The notes below the pieces were generated by a model. It was given only the letters and a program-made list of their open reading frames with translations. It made no database searches and was not told where the DNA came from. Below are positions 37,514-47,158 of a DNA stretch of 64,000 bases, in pieces. The translations under genes were made by a program, and so were the position numbers. The stretch spans positions 1-64,000 of the forward strand of contig NZ_QEOO01000022.1 of assembly GCF_003121585.1 (NCBI RefSeq), in the 5' to 3' direction. The DNA comes from Nocardioides speluncae (GTDB taxonomy: Bacteria > Actinomycetota > Actinomycetes > Propionibacteriales > Nocardioidaceae). Each line of letters begins with the position of its first letter. Within the stretch, counting starts at the first letter, position 1.

Positions 37514-38800
37514 CTACTGGTCCGGTGGAGCCGGGTCGAGTGGGGTGGTGCCTTGGTGGTCGCGTTGGTAGGCGAGTCCGTGGGGTGAGGTCCAGTGGTA
37601 GGTACCGTCGGGGTCTCGGCGGTAGCGCCAGCCGGCGTGGGTCTTCAGTCGGTGATGCCGTCGGCACAGCGGCGCGAGGTTGTAGGTCGCGGTCCGCCCG
37701 CCGCGGGCGTACGGCGTGATGTGGTCGAGGTCGCAGGACCGGGCGTTGCGGGTGCAGTGCGGGAACACGCAGGCCGGGTCGCGGGCGATCACGTGGTCGC
37801 GGATCCGGTCCGGGATCTCATAGGCGCCGGTGGCGAGCCGGTCGGTCAGGTCGATCACTGGTTTGACGGTGACCTGGGTTTCGGGCCGCCCACACCAGTC
37901 GCGGACCTGGTCGGCCAGGAGTAGCCGATCGCCTTCCTCCAGGCGCGCGACGTGTACGTCGTCCGCGGCCGCGCCGGTGATGGCGGCGTCGGTGAGATGA
38001 ACGTGGAGCACAACCTCGCGAGTCCTGGTCGGCTTGAGGTCGAGTCCGAGTTGGGTACGGGCCAGGTCGCCCAGCGCAAGGGAGCGGCGCACGTCCAGTG
38101 ACTCGGTGCAGCCCAGGTTTTTCAGCACAGCTGCCCGGTCTGACAAGGCAGCGTCGAGGTCGTGGGCGTCGGCGATGTCGAGATCAGCGTCGATGTGCAG
38201 GGTGCCGTTGAACGACACCTGGTCGCGGTGGATGGTGACGTGGCGGCGATCCGCGGAGATCTCGGCGGTCTCGACCACGCTGGCTGGGTCGATGCGGGCG
38301 ATGGCTTCATCGATGAGGCGCTGGGTCTGGGCGGGACCGATCTTGTGGGCGACCGGCGCAACGTGGCGGTCGACGTAGTTCGCGGCTGCCGGGGACAGTG
38401 TCGGGGTGTGGTCGGCGATCCGGCGGGCCCGCCACGCCTGGAGGTCGCCGGCGTGGACCCGGTCCCACAACCTCGGGAGCCGGTGCCGCAGCTCCACCGC
38501 GTGACCGATCAGGCTCTTCCCGGCGTCGGTGGTCAGCCCGAGCGCGGCCGCGAGCTCCGCGACGCACCACTCCGCGACCAGCGGCGTGCCCTCCCCGGCC
38601 ATCGGCATCCCGACTCCGTGTTCCCAGTACGCCGCCGCATCCGCGTCGGCCGCGGCGGGATGCATCTCTGCCCAGGCGGCCGCGGCGGCCAGGATCCGGG
38701 CTTCGGCGGCATCGGCGGCGGCGCGGTCCGCGCGCACCCCGGCCAGCAGCGCAGCCGATGTGGCCGTGCTGCTGGTCGAGGTGAACGCGGTTGCTGTCAT
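37514..38800 (-). CDS. DUF222/HNH endonuclease (13E12 repeat family), copy 1
   Basis: 428 residues from ATG 38800. The DUF222 part is residues 1-300 (LLAGVRADRAAADAAEARILAAAAAWAEMHP, then ELAAALGLTTDAGKSLIGHAVELRHRLP); the HNH nuclease is at the C-terminus: CVFPHCTRNARSCDLDHITPYARGGRTATYNLAPLCRRHHRLKTHAGW, with the zinc cysteine pairs and the DH...H residues all present. This family is repeated in many actinobacterial genomes and moves as a putative mobile endonuclease. Upstream a weak LexA-like site may be present (38864-38879). Lies between the M36 gene and glgE. Confidence 0.88.
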   Translation of the reverse strand: MTATAFTSTSSTATSAALLAGVRADRAAADAAEARILAAAAAWAEMHPAAADADAAAYWEHGVGMPMAGEGTPLVAEWCVAELAAALGLTTDAGKSLIGHAVELRHRLPRLWDRVHAGDLQAWRARRIADHTPTLSPAAANYVDRHVAPVAHKIGPAQTQRLIDEAIARIDPASVVETAEISADRRHVTIHRDQVSFNGTLHIDADLDIADAHDLDAALSDRAAVLKNLGCTESLDVRRSLALGDLARTQLGLDLKPTRTREVVLHVHLTDAAITGAAADDVHVARLEEGDRLLLADQVRDWCGRPETQVTVKPVIDLTDRLATGAYEIPDRIRDHVIARDPACVFPHCTRNARSCDLDHITPYARGGRTATYNLAPLCRRHHRLKTHAGWRYRRDPDGTYHWTSPHGLAYQRDHQGTTPLDPAPPDQ

Positions 38801-38959
38801 GGCTCCAGCCAACCAGCCACCACCGACATTTTCACGCTCAGAACCCCGGTTGTGGATAACTTTCCGAAAGAAGATTCGACCCAACACTCGCGGCCCGGAG
38901 GGTGGTCTCGACGGAGCGGCACGGTTGCCGGCGACTGCACCACCCATAGGGTTGGCAGC

Positions 38960-40927
<1,968 letters not shown>

Positions 40928-41292
40928 AGCGCTGCATCGACGTCCTTCCATATCGGACGCCTATCTGGGTGAGGGGATAGGAACGACAGAGGGAATGCTC
41001 GACGCACGGGTGAGGACGAGGTCACCGGTACTTCAGATCCGCTGCGCGAACCGCAGGAGTCGGGTCGCGTCATCAGCGGCGGTATGGGCGCACCCGGGCC
41101 GGAAAGGGACGATATGGCCGCGGCTGACATGCGGGCGTGGAGAGTGTCGGAGGCCCCCATCCCGATGGCGCTGGCGAAATGAACACAGTGGGTCAGCCGG
41201 AACGTCGGCCACCGGAGAGGGGGTATTCGCTTGTGTAACTAGGCGGCGGGGGAGGAGCCTAGTTACTCCGCAGGACCGCGAGGGAGTCCCCC
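40928..41292. other. Non-coding stretch at the left end of the glgE-treS island
   Basis: 365 bases after glgE. Open frames on both strands here lack family resemblance and convincing starts, so no gene is called. The only clear structure is the 10-bp inverted repeat at 41235-41266. Confidence 0.4.
41235..41266. promoter_or_regulatory. 10-bp inverted repeat upstream of the island gene at 41293
   Basis: GTAACTAGGC (41235-41244) and GCCTAGTTAC (41257-41266) are exact complements separated by 12 G-rich bases. It lies 27 bases before the ATG of the first gene of the left island module, and its AT-rich arms stand out. It may be an operator or a 5' leader hairpin. Confidence 0.45.
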
Positions 41293-41712
41293 ATGGCGAT
41301 CGATGAACTGACAGACAGCGTCTGTGAGGTGCTGGAGCCGCACGCGATGTTCTACAACGCCGGCCGAGACGACGGCACTCGGTATTACGTTGGCCCTGAG
41401 GCGGTCGAGTTCCTCTCGCTGCTTCTCACCTCCGTCGCGCTACCGGTCCTCTCCAACGTGCTCAGCGACCAGCTCAGGCAACGTCTTTCGAACCGAGCCA
41501 AGCGCCGCGCCGAGAGTACGACCGACATGGACGCCGTCGAGGAGGCCGCGGCAGTAGCTGCGTCTGGACCGGCACCCGCAGAAGAGGTGCTCGCCGCGGC
41601 CCGTGCTGCGGCGGCTGAGGTGCTGACTGATCACGGCTGGCCATCGCGGATCGCCGAAGCGGACGGCGCCCTCGTCGTCACGCAGGTCGTCACGACGATC
41701 TGGCGAACATGA
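41293..41712 (+). CDS. Hypothetical protein of the left island module
   Basis: 139 residues from ATG 41293 (GAGGGAGT upstream). N-terminal part YNAGRDDGTRYYVGPEAVEFLSLLLTSVALPVLSNVLSDQLRQRLSNRAKRR has one hydrophobic stretch, possibly a membrane or amphipathic helix, followed by basic residues. The rest is an Ala-rich helical segment and a short folded tail (DHGWPSRIAEADGALVVTQVVTTIW). No family recognised. Its stop overlaps the ATG of the next gene (ATGA at 41709-41712), so the two are coupled. Confidence 0.6.
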   Translation: MAIDELTDSVCEVLEPHAMFYNAGRDDGTRYYVGPEAVEFLSLLLTSVALPVLSNVLSDQLRQRLSNRAKRRAESTTDMDAVEEAAAVAASGPAPAEEVLAAARAAAAEVLTDHGWPSRIAEADGALVVTQVVTTIWRT

Positions 41713-42122
41713 CCGCGCTCTCCAAAGACGAGGTCCGCGTCGCAAAGGACTCGGAGTTGGTTGCGCGAGCTGCAGCATTCGCCGAGTTCGAGTCGGAGCT
41801 GGAGGGTTCCCAAGTCGACGCGTCACGGTTGTTCGACCTGTCACGGAGCGCGGGCCTGGGCCCCGACGGCAGCGATCACTTGCCCGATGACACAGTGATG
41901 CTACGGATGCCGGACGCACCGTTTGGACCGTACGAACTCCGAAGAGGCATCGCTGGGCAAGCCCTCACCTGGAGCGACTACCACTCGGCGTGGACACACT
42001 TCTGCAGTCATTGGGCAGTCGCCGCCTCGGAGCGCTCGCGTGGCGACTACCCGCGCGTATTGCTCTCTCGGCCATCCTCAGTGACGACGCGGGCTCGCTT
42101 GAGAGCCACCGCGACCAGGTAA
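41709..42122 (+). CDS. Hypothetical protein, possible N-terminal half of a frameshifted gene
   Basis: 137 residues, start coupled (ATGA) to the preceding gene. The first 100 residues look coding (SKDEVRVAKDSELVARAAAFAEFESELEG, then PDAPFGPYELRRGIAGQALTWSDYHSAW). The tail after about residue 95 (ASERSRGDYPRVLLSRPSSVTTRARLR) overlaps for 133 bases with a better-looking frame starting at GTG 41990. One base change between about 41980 and 42010 would join both into a protein of about 335 residues. No family recognised. Confidence 0.45.
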   Translation: MTALSKDEVRVAKDSELVARAAAFAEFESELEGSQVDASRLFDLSRSAGLGPDGSDHLPDDTVMLRMPDAPFGPYELRRGIAGQALTWSDYHSAWTHFCSHWAVAASERSRGDYPRVLLSRPSSVTTRARLRATATR

Positions 42123-42715
42123 TCGAACTGTGGAACGAACGATGGCTGCTCGACAGCTTCATGGCGGGACAGATGCTCGCCTCTGTTGAGCGGGCCCACG
42201 GCGTTCCACACGACGACAACCGCCTCGACGAGCTTCTCGACGAGGTAATGGAAGGCTTCCGAGTGGCGAAGGATTCGTCTCTGACTCTCGACACTTGGTT
42301 CGACGCTATTCACCAGCTCAGCCCGCATGTGCATCTGGGAATGGCGTTGGCGCACGACCAAGACAACAATCGAGTGCACCGCATCTTCGACGAGCTGTCC
42401 GCCGACACAGGGACGGCCCTTGGTTACCTGGTCCCGTTGTACCTGCGAGGAGAGAGATTCTCCTCCCAGCATCTTGAGCCGGACTTCTTTGGAGTGATGC
42501 CTAGCACAAAGGATCTGCGTTACAAGCTCAACGCGAGGGTCTTCTTTCCCCGATTCTGGTTCGAGCAGGCAGTGGAGTGGCTGAGCGATCCGGTCTCTGT
42601 CCGGCCGGCTGCCCTGGATGAGGTCGACGTCTTAGCGGCGCTCGGACTTGCCTTCAGCCAGTCGTTCGACTTCTGCGCGATGGCCTTGTCGTGGGAACTT
42701 CCTGCGAAGACATGA
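41990..42715 (+). CDS. Hypothetical helical protein (possible C-terminal half of the 41709 gene)
   Basis: 241 residues if it starts at GTG 41990. All-alpha appearance: LGALAWRLPARIALSAILSDDAGSLESHRDQVIELWNERWLLDSFMAGQMLASVERAHG, then LDELLDEVMEGFRVAKDSSLTLDTWFDAIHQL and VFFPRFWFEQAVEWLSDPVSVRP. No known domain recognised and no Shine-Dalgarno sequence precedes the GTG, which supports the frameshift reading with the gene at 41709. Composition is less GC-biased than in the glg genes, in keeping with an acquired segment. Confidence 0.5.
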   Translation: MDTLLQSLGSRRLGALAWRLPARIALSAILSDDAGSLESHRDQVIELWNERWLLDSFMAGQMLASVERAHGVPHDDNRLDELLDEVMEGFRVAKDSSLTLDTWFDAIHQLSPHVHLGMALAHDQDNNRVHRIFDELSADTGTALGYLVPLYLRGERFSSQHLEPDFFGVMPSTKDLRYKLNARVFFPRFWFEQAVEWLSDPVSVRPAALDEVDVLAALGLAFSQSFDFCAMALSWELPAKT

Positions 42716-42832
42716 CCAGGCCCGAGCCAGCGAGACAACACTCGGCGCGACCCTCCCGGACCTGGTTGTCGTCTTCGATCCCGCATCAATCTGGGCGGAG
42801 GGACGCAACAGCGAACATCCAAGGCAGTGCCA

Positions 42833-42960
42833 CCTCGGTCTGGGCTGGGCCGACCAGTTCGAGGCCACGACGAGATCACGGACCAGAGCCGGGACTGTGA
42901 GCCAGCGCAGCTGCGTCCGGCACGACCGGCCAGGTTCTCACCCTGCGCCGGACCGGCTGA
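42833..42960 (+). pseudogene. Degenerate duplicate of the glgE 3' end (island boundary)
   Basis: Matches the end of glgE (40786-40927) along most of its length. Exact shared runs include CGACCAGTTCGAGG, ACGACGAGATCAC and ACCCTGCGCCGG, and both copies end in GGCTGA. Roughly 85 percent of the first 65 bases agree, with a one-base deletion that breaks the frame, and the middle is shortened. The last codons still read VLTLRRTG-stop against VLTLRRPG-stop in glgE. The stop codon of the APH gene (minus strand) starts at the very next base, so this marks a module boundary. Confidence 0.8.
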
Positions 42961-43833
42961 TCATGTTGCAGTCCATGCAGCTGTACGGTCGTCGGCTCGG
43001 AGGGTTTGTACGCGGTGCGAGAGTTCGAGCCCAGCCGCGTCCGAGCCGGCCGTCGCTCTCCGGATGAACGTGCCGAGCGTGTGCAGGTCGCGAATTGCGA
43101 TCAGGACGTCAAGACCCGGCCAGCCTGAAAGGTCTGTGCCGTAGGCCGCTGCGAAGCTGTCGAGCTCCACCCTGGTACGTCCGAAGCGAGCGCCCTGATA
43201 GGTGTTGGCGAGGTCCAGCTCGCGTGGGCCGATCGCAGTGTCGTCCCAGTCGCCGAGCACGACTACATCGCCGCGCCACAGCAGGTTTCCTGGATAGGCA
43301 TCGCCGTGGATGTGGCCGTGCTCAAGTACCCAGTCGAGGTGCTCGCATTGGTCAAGCAGGGTGAGTCGCCGGTCGTGGAGCCAGTCACGTTCTGACTTGG
43401 TGAGCACGGTGCTTTCGGTCACGAGACGGTCGAAACCCCTCAGCGGCGCGAACGTCGGCAGTGTCATCGGTGGGGGCGGCGTCGCGTGGAGTAGCCGCAA
43501 AATCCGACCGAGCTCAACCGCGGCGGGCGGTCTGCGGTCACCCTGCTCGTAGAAGTTCCAGAAGGTCACAACATAGGGACCGACAACCTGTGGCTGCTCA
43601 ACGTCGGCCGGCTCGGTGACACCGACTCCCTGGTCCGCAAGCCATCTGGTGACCTCGATGGCACGATGCGCGCCGTCGGTCGCTTCGCTTCCCGAGCGCA
43701 GGCGGGCGACCATATGGCACGCCGGTAGGAGGAAGACCGAACTCGCGTGTTGCCGCAGGGGCATTGCACCGGACGCATCGACGCCGGCGCGACGTGAGGC
43801 GTCAACCAAGGTGGCGCGAAGGTCTGCGGTCAC
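42961..43833 (-). CDS. Aminoglycoside-phosphotransferase-family protein
   Basis: 290 residues from GTG 43833. APH/choline-kinase fold: catalytic loop LEHGHIHGDAYPGNLLW (HxDxxxxN pattern) and the metal-binding aspartates in VVVLGDWDDTAIGPRELDLANTYQGARFGR. The N-lobe is reduced, and the protein starts with a segment (LVDASRRAGVDASGAMPLRQHASSVFLLP) seen in actinobacterial phosphotransferases that sit beside XRE-type regulators. It lies directly after the XRE/TPR regulator on the same strand (4 bases overlap). It could phosphorylate a peptide or metabolite; antibiotic resistance is not implied. Part of the putative RiPP module. Confidence 0.8.
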   Translation of the reverse strand: MTADLRATLVDASRRAGVDASGAMPLRQHASSVFLLPACHMVARLRSGSEATDGAHRAIEVTRWLADQGVGVTEPADVEQPQVVGPYVVTFWNFYEQGDRRPPAAVELGRILRLLHATPPPPMTLPTFAPLRGFDRLVTESTVLTKSERDWLHDRRLTLLDQCEHLDWVLEHGHIHGDAYPGNLLWRGDVVVLGDWDDTAIGPRELDLANTYQGARFGRTRVELDSFAAAYGTDLSGWPGLDVLIAIRDLHTLGTFIRRATAGSDAAGLELSHRVQTLRADDRTAAWTAT

Positions 43834-45278
43834 CGCACCGAGGGTAGCTGGGGCCGAAGCCCACTCAGCTGGAACTCGGTCAGGGCAGCGCCAAGTTCAC
43901 GGCCCGTCGATGACCTGCTCATCGGCCGGCTTGCCAGGAGTCGTTGCGTCCGGCTGGTCGCAACGTCCAGCTGCTCGATTCGACGATCAGCTGGAAGTGC
44001 GAGCACAGGTGCAGACGCACTGACAGCGCCGTCGACATCACCTGCGGCAATGCGGGCGTTGACGACATCCATGCGAGCCAGAGCCTCGTCACCATACGAA
44101 CGCTCGGCTTCTGGACCCGTCTCGTACGAAGCGGCTGCGGACAGGGCGTACTGCTCGGCCAGGTGGTGGTCGCCAAGCAGACCGTAGGTGCTGCCGAGGT
44201 AGTACTGCTGCTTCGCTTCGGGGAAGCTGAGGATGCCACCGAGCTCGGTGACGTCGTCGGCGTCCGCATCTGTTTCTCGGAGCGCTTGCAAGGTCGCTAT
44301 GGACTTCCTTGCTTGGTCGCGCTGGCCGACCCGCGCGGCTGCACGCGCTTCGATCGCGGCTAGCCGAATCCGCGACTCACGCGAGGACGCGAATCGTTGT
44401 CCCGCGGTAGCGAGGCCAATGGCGGAGCCGCGTGCGGTCGACCATTCGTGGAACAGCGCGGCAGTACCCCGAGACCACGCCTTCAGGGCGTCGTGGCCAG
44501 CTACATCGGCGCAGGTCCAGGCACTTCGAAGCTGGCTGAGCGCAGCCCCATGGTGCCCGATGTTCTGAGACGCGTGCGCGAGGAGCAGGCAGGACGTGCC
44601 AGCGAGGAAGTAGAGGTCGCGCATCTCGTCGGGCCGACGCTGAGTTTCGAGGAGTTGGAAGATGTTGTCACGGGCGCCGACGAGACCCCGAAGGAGGCTG
44701 CTTAGCGGCGCGTGGACGTAGCCGACCGCCAGCCTGCTCAGCTCCCAACGCAGATAGTCCGTCCCAGCATCGTCATGTGGGAGGTCGCGAGCCCGCGCGG
44801 CGAAGCCAAGTGACTGACGCGCGGCGAGGTCCGCCAAACCCTGGAGGTCGTCACCAGTCGGCGCCACCTCCTGGACCACGTCGCTCTGGCCAGGGAGCCG
44901 GAACCACAGCAGGCCGGCCGGAATGTCAAACAGTCGCGCTAGCTCGATCAGCTTCCCTAAGTCCTGGATAGGCGGCCCGTTCTCAATCCGGCTCAACCGA
45001 GCCTGAGACGTTCCCATCCAGGCAGCCACAACGTGCTGCGGCAGCGGTTCACCGTGCCATGGGTGTAGCCGGTAAGCGGCGATCGCGCGGCCGATGTGCC
45101 AGGCCGCCAGAGCGTTCCTCAAGGTCGGCTCATCCCAGAAGGACGCCGGTACGGCTGGCGGACAGCTGGTGAGATCACGAGACGTCGACCGGCAGGCGCC
45201 GCAAAGGCTTCCTGTGTTGTCACGGGCAAGGCGCGTACCACATCGACACGTGCGCCCGCCCTCGGCGATTGACGCCAT
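43830..45278 (-). CDS. XRE-family regulator with N-terminal zinc ribbon and TPR-like C-terminus
   Basis: 482 residues from ATG 45278, chosen for the strong GGAGGTG six bases upstream. Residues 11-29 hold four cysteines (C11, C13, C26, C29), a short zinc ribbon. Near residues 80-125 is the helix-turn-helix LPQHVVAAWMGTSQARLSRIENGPPIQDLGKLIELARLF. The remaining 350 residues are helical repeats (AGTSCLLLAHASQNIGHHGAALSQLRSAW, RAAARVGQRDQARKSIATLQAL, KQQYYLGSTYGLLGDHHLAEQYALSAA). TPR-type XRE proteins often bind a signalling peptide. Divergent from the radical SAM operon and likely its regulator; overlaps the APH gene. Confidence 0.85.
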   Translation of the reverse strand: MASIAEGGRTCRCGTRLARDNTGSLCGACRSTSRDLTSCPPAVPASFWDEPTLRNALAAWHIGRAIAAYRLHPWHGEPLPQHVVAAWMGTSQARLSRIENGPPIQDLGKLIELARLFDIPAGLLWFRLPGQSDVVQEVAPTGDDLQGLADLAARQSLGFAARARDLPHDDAGTDYLRWELSRLAVGYVHAPLSSLLRGLVGARDNIFQLLETQRRPDEMRDLYFLAGTSCLLLAHASQNIGHHGAALSQLRSAWTCADVAGHDALKAWSRGTAALFHEWSTARGSAIGLATAGQRFASSRESRIRLAAIEARAAARVGQRDQARKSIATLQALRETDADADDVTELGGILSFPEAKQQYYLGSTYGLLGDHHLAEQYALSAAASYETGPEAERSYGDEALARMDVVNARIAAGDVDGAVSASAPVLALPADRRIEQLDVATSRTQRLLASRPMSRSSTGRELGAALTEFQLSGLRPQLPSVR

Positions 45279-45428
45279 CCTGGCCACCTCCGGCCACACG
45301 ATCGGAACCCGGGCTGCAGTTTCGCACATTGGCTGGACATTTCGTCGCCATCCATGACGTCGAGGACATAAGCGACTATGCGCCGCCGGTCATGAGCACC
45401 GGCCCCATGCGGATAGAGCATCAACGGC

Positions 45429-45710
45429 ATGCCGCACCGCTCTCCAATAGCCCCGCACAGCGTGCCCCGCGTGTTCATCCTGACGCGTCACCGCGATCCC
45501 AGTGGCATCAGTGGCACGGGGGATGTGGCCGAGGGCGTGGAGTGGTCCGACGGCACGGTGTCGCTCCGATGGAAGGGCGAGCATCCCTCTATCACCTTCT
45601 GGCAGAACGGAGTACCCGCGGTTGAGGCCGTGCACGGTCACGGTGGCGCTACGAAGGTTCGCTACCTCGACGAACCGCGATCGACTCTTCCGAATGTGGC
45701 GCGGCGCTAA
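45429..45710 (+). CDS. Small conserved hypothetical protein (HGHGG motif)
   Basis: Up to 93 residues; ATG 45429 is possible, but GTG 45462 or GTG 45471 (VFILTRHRDPSGISG) would give the conserved core alone. The core VFILTRHRDPSGISGTGDVAEGVEWSDGTVSLRWKG... SITFWQNGVPAVEAVHGHGGATKVRYLD resembles a small family found in actinobacteria and their phages; no function is established. Same strand as the radical SAM gene, 110 bases before it, and separated from it by a strong hairpin. Divergent from the XRE regulator. Confidence 0.65.
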   Translation: MPHRSPIAPHSVPRVFILTRHRDPSGISGTGDVAEGVEWSDGTVSLRWKGEHPSITFWQNGVPAVEAVHGHGGATKVRYLDEPRSTLPNVARR

Positions 45711-45726
45711 TGACGTCCCCTCAACC

Positions 45727-45772
45727 GGCGGAGCGGGCGTGCCGAACATCCCGAGTCCGCGCCCGCTCCGCC
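45727..45772 (+). terminator. 13-bp hairpin between the small gene and the radical SAM gene
   Basis: GGCGGAGCGGGCG (45727-45739) and CGCCCGCTCCGCC (45760-45772) are exact complements with a 20-base loop. It follows the small gene's stop by 16 bases and precedes the radical SAM start by 48. It may end the small-gene transcript or act as an attenuator for the RiPP operon; the run of T needed for a classic terminator is absent. Confidence 0.6.
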
Positions 45773-45820
45773 ATGCCACTTCACCACACCGCGTAAGACA
45801 CCTTGAAGGAGAACCTGTCC

Positions 45821-46939
45821 ATGACTGACGCCCACGCGCCACCGAGGATCGCCAAGACGTTCCATACCTTGATCCTCCAGCCGACGACACTGTGCAATCT
45901 GAACTGCGCCTACTGCTACCTGCCGGACCGCAAAAGGCAACGGCTTATGTCAAAGGCGGTCGCTGAGTCGTGCGCCGCCTCTATCGCGGAACAGGCATCA
46001 TCCTCGGCAGTCGACGTCGTCTGGCACGGCGGCGAGCCAACGACCACTCCGTTGTCGCATTTCACGTCGCTGCTAGAAGCGTTCGAGCCCTTGCGACGGG
46101 CGGGCCAGGTTCGCCACAACATCCAGACCAACGGAACGCTGCTGACAGCGGAGTGGCTGGACCTCTTCCTTCACTACGACATCCGGGTCGGTCTCAGCGT
46201 GGACGGACCTCAGGCGGCGAATGCGGAGCGCGTTGACTGGGGCGGACACGAGACCTGGCAGCGAACCATGCGCGGGGCGAGGCTGCTGAGCGCCAGCGGG
46301 CTGCCTTTCAGCGTCATCTGCGTGGTCACACCGGCGACTATCGATCGCGTCAACGAACTCGCTGACTTCTTTGCTGGACTGGGCTGCGAGTCAGTTGGCT
46401 TCAACCTTGAGGAACAGGAGGGAAGTGACCGGCCCGAGATCGACGAGGAAGATGCCTACCACTTCTGGCGACGCCTCGTGGAGCGGCGGATGGGCGGCGA
46501 AGTTCTGCGTATCCGCGATCTGGATCGGCTTGCTGAACACCTCGGTTCGGCAGCCGCGGCCGAGACCCACGTCGTCTTTGATCCGATCCCGACCGTGGCC
46601 TACAACGGCCAGGCAGTCCTGCTCTCCCCTGAACTTCTCGGCATCGATGACCCAAACTACGGCGACTTCGTTGCCGGGAATGTCTTGAGCCAGTCACTGC
46701 CCGCCATGCTCGTCGCGAGCCACTCGCTTCGCTACGTGCGGGAGTTCGATCAAGCGCTACGTGACTGTGCGGCCAGTTGCGACTTCTACTCCTTCTGCCG
46801 CGGAGCTCAGGCAGGAAATCGGTACTTCGAGCTTGGCACGTTCGCAGCTACAGAGACGAGGTACTGCCGCACCACCAAGCAGGCGCTCGTCCGGGCTGCT
46901 AGCGACGTCCTGGTGCGAGAGGAGGTGAAGACAACATGA
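45821..46939 (+). CDS. Cyclophane-forming radical SAM/SPASM peptide maturase (AmcB-like)
   Basis: 372 residues from ATG 45821 (GAAGGAG nine bases upstream). Radical SAM cluster site CNLNCAYCYLP gives C25, C29, C32 (CxxxCxxC); VWHGGEPTT and FHYDIRVGLSVDGP are the usual SAM-binding strands. The C-terminal SPASM region carries C316, C320, C326 and C349 (CAASCDFYSFCRGA, then ETRYC), ligands for auxiliary iron-sulfur clusters. The enzyme should abstract a beta-hydrogen on the peptide and join it to a Trp ring. Its stop overlaps the ATG of a 51-codon gene encoding a Trp-rich peptide, its presumed substrate. From memory this matches the AmcB maturase group of actinobacteria; a database check was not possible. 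Confidence 0.88.
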   Translation: MTDAHAPPRIAKTFHTLILQPTTLCNLNCAYCYLPDRKRQRLMSKAVAESCAASIAEQASSSAVDVVWHGGEPTTTPLSHFTSLLEAFEPLRRAGQVRHNIQTNGTLLTAEWLDLFLHYDIRVGLSVDGPQAANAERVDWGGHETWQRTMRGARLLSASGLPFSVICVVTPATIDRVNELADFFAGLGCESVGFNLEEQEGSDRPEIDEEDAYHFWRRLVERRMGGEVLRIRDLDRLAEHLGSAAAAETHVVFDPIPTVAYNGQAVLLSPELLGIDDPNYGDFVAGNVLSQSLPAMLVASHSLRYVREFDQALRDCAASCDFYSFCRGAQAGNRYFELGTFAATETRYCRTTKQALVRAASDVLVREEVKTT

Positions 46940-47091
46940 GCCCTCTCCGTACCCTCGAGGCTGCGCCGCAACAGCGGCTGGCCGCGTTCGGCGTGGTCGA
47001 GCCGGCACCGACTGAGCGCAGCGCACAGCCCGTGGCGCCGGCGATGACCTGGGACAACCGACCATCGTGGGACAACTGGAGCCGACGATAA
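46936..47091 (+). CDS. RiPP precursor peptide with W-D-N cyclophane motifs (AmcA-like)
   Basis: 51 codons, start ATG 46936 overlapping the maturase stop (ATGA), so the peptide and its enzyme are translationally coupled. The leader (residues 1-37) is Ala/Pro/Glu-rich (begins MSPLRTLEAAPQQRL). The C-terminal core TWDNRPSWDNWSRR contains W39-D40-N41 and W45-D46-N47, exact W-x-N motifs for three-residue cyclophanes, and W48-S49-R50 as a possible third. Known cyclophane-forming maturases link the Trp ring carbon to the beta carbon of residue 3. No protease or transporter gene is seen nearby, so leader removal and export are unexplained. Confidence 0.85.
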   Translation: MSPLRTLEAAPQQRLAAFGVVEPAPTERSAQPVAPAMTWDNRPSWDNWSRR

Positions 47092-47101
47092 TCCAGACGG
47101 C

Positions 47102-47137
47102 GCCGCTGATGGGCCGTGATGACAGCCCGTCAGCGGC
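47102..47137 (+). terminator. Hairpin between precursor and pentapeptide-repeat genes
   Basis: GCCGCTGATGGGC (47102-47114) pairs with GCCCGTCAGCGGC (47125-47137) at 12 of 13 positions around a 10-base loop. It begins 11 bases after the precursor stop. It could terminate part of the transcripts or protect the 3' end of the precursor message, so that the peptide is made in excess over the next gene. Confidence 0.5.
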
Positions 47138-47158
47138 ACCGACCTACTCTGAGGACCG

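Noticed and set aside
38841..38851. TGTGGATAA near 38850, identical to a DnaA box, upstream of HNH copy 1.
   Set aside because: A single 9-mer without clustering or other origin features; no dnaA or dnaN genes nearby.
40995..41306. Open frame on the plus strand (and another on the minus strand) in the gap after glgE.
   Set aside because: Arg/Ser/Pro-rich composition typical of shadow frames, no Shine-Dalgarno sequence and no family resemblance; the plus-strand frame overlaps the better start at 41293.
42961..43833. APH-fold gene as an aminoglycoside resistance gene.
   Set aside because: Only the generic kinase fold is visible. The context (beside an XRE regulator in a RiPP module) gives no reason to infer antibiotic resistance.
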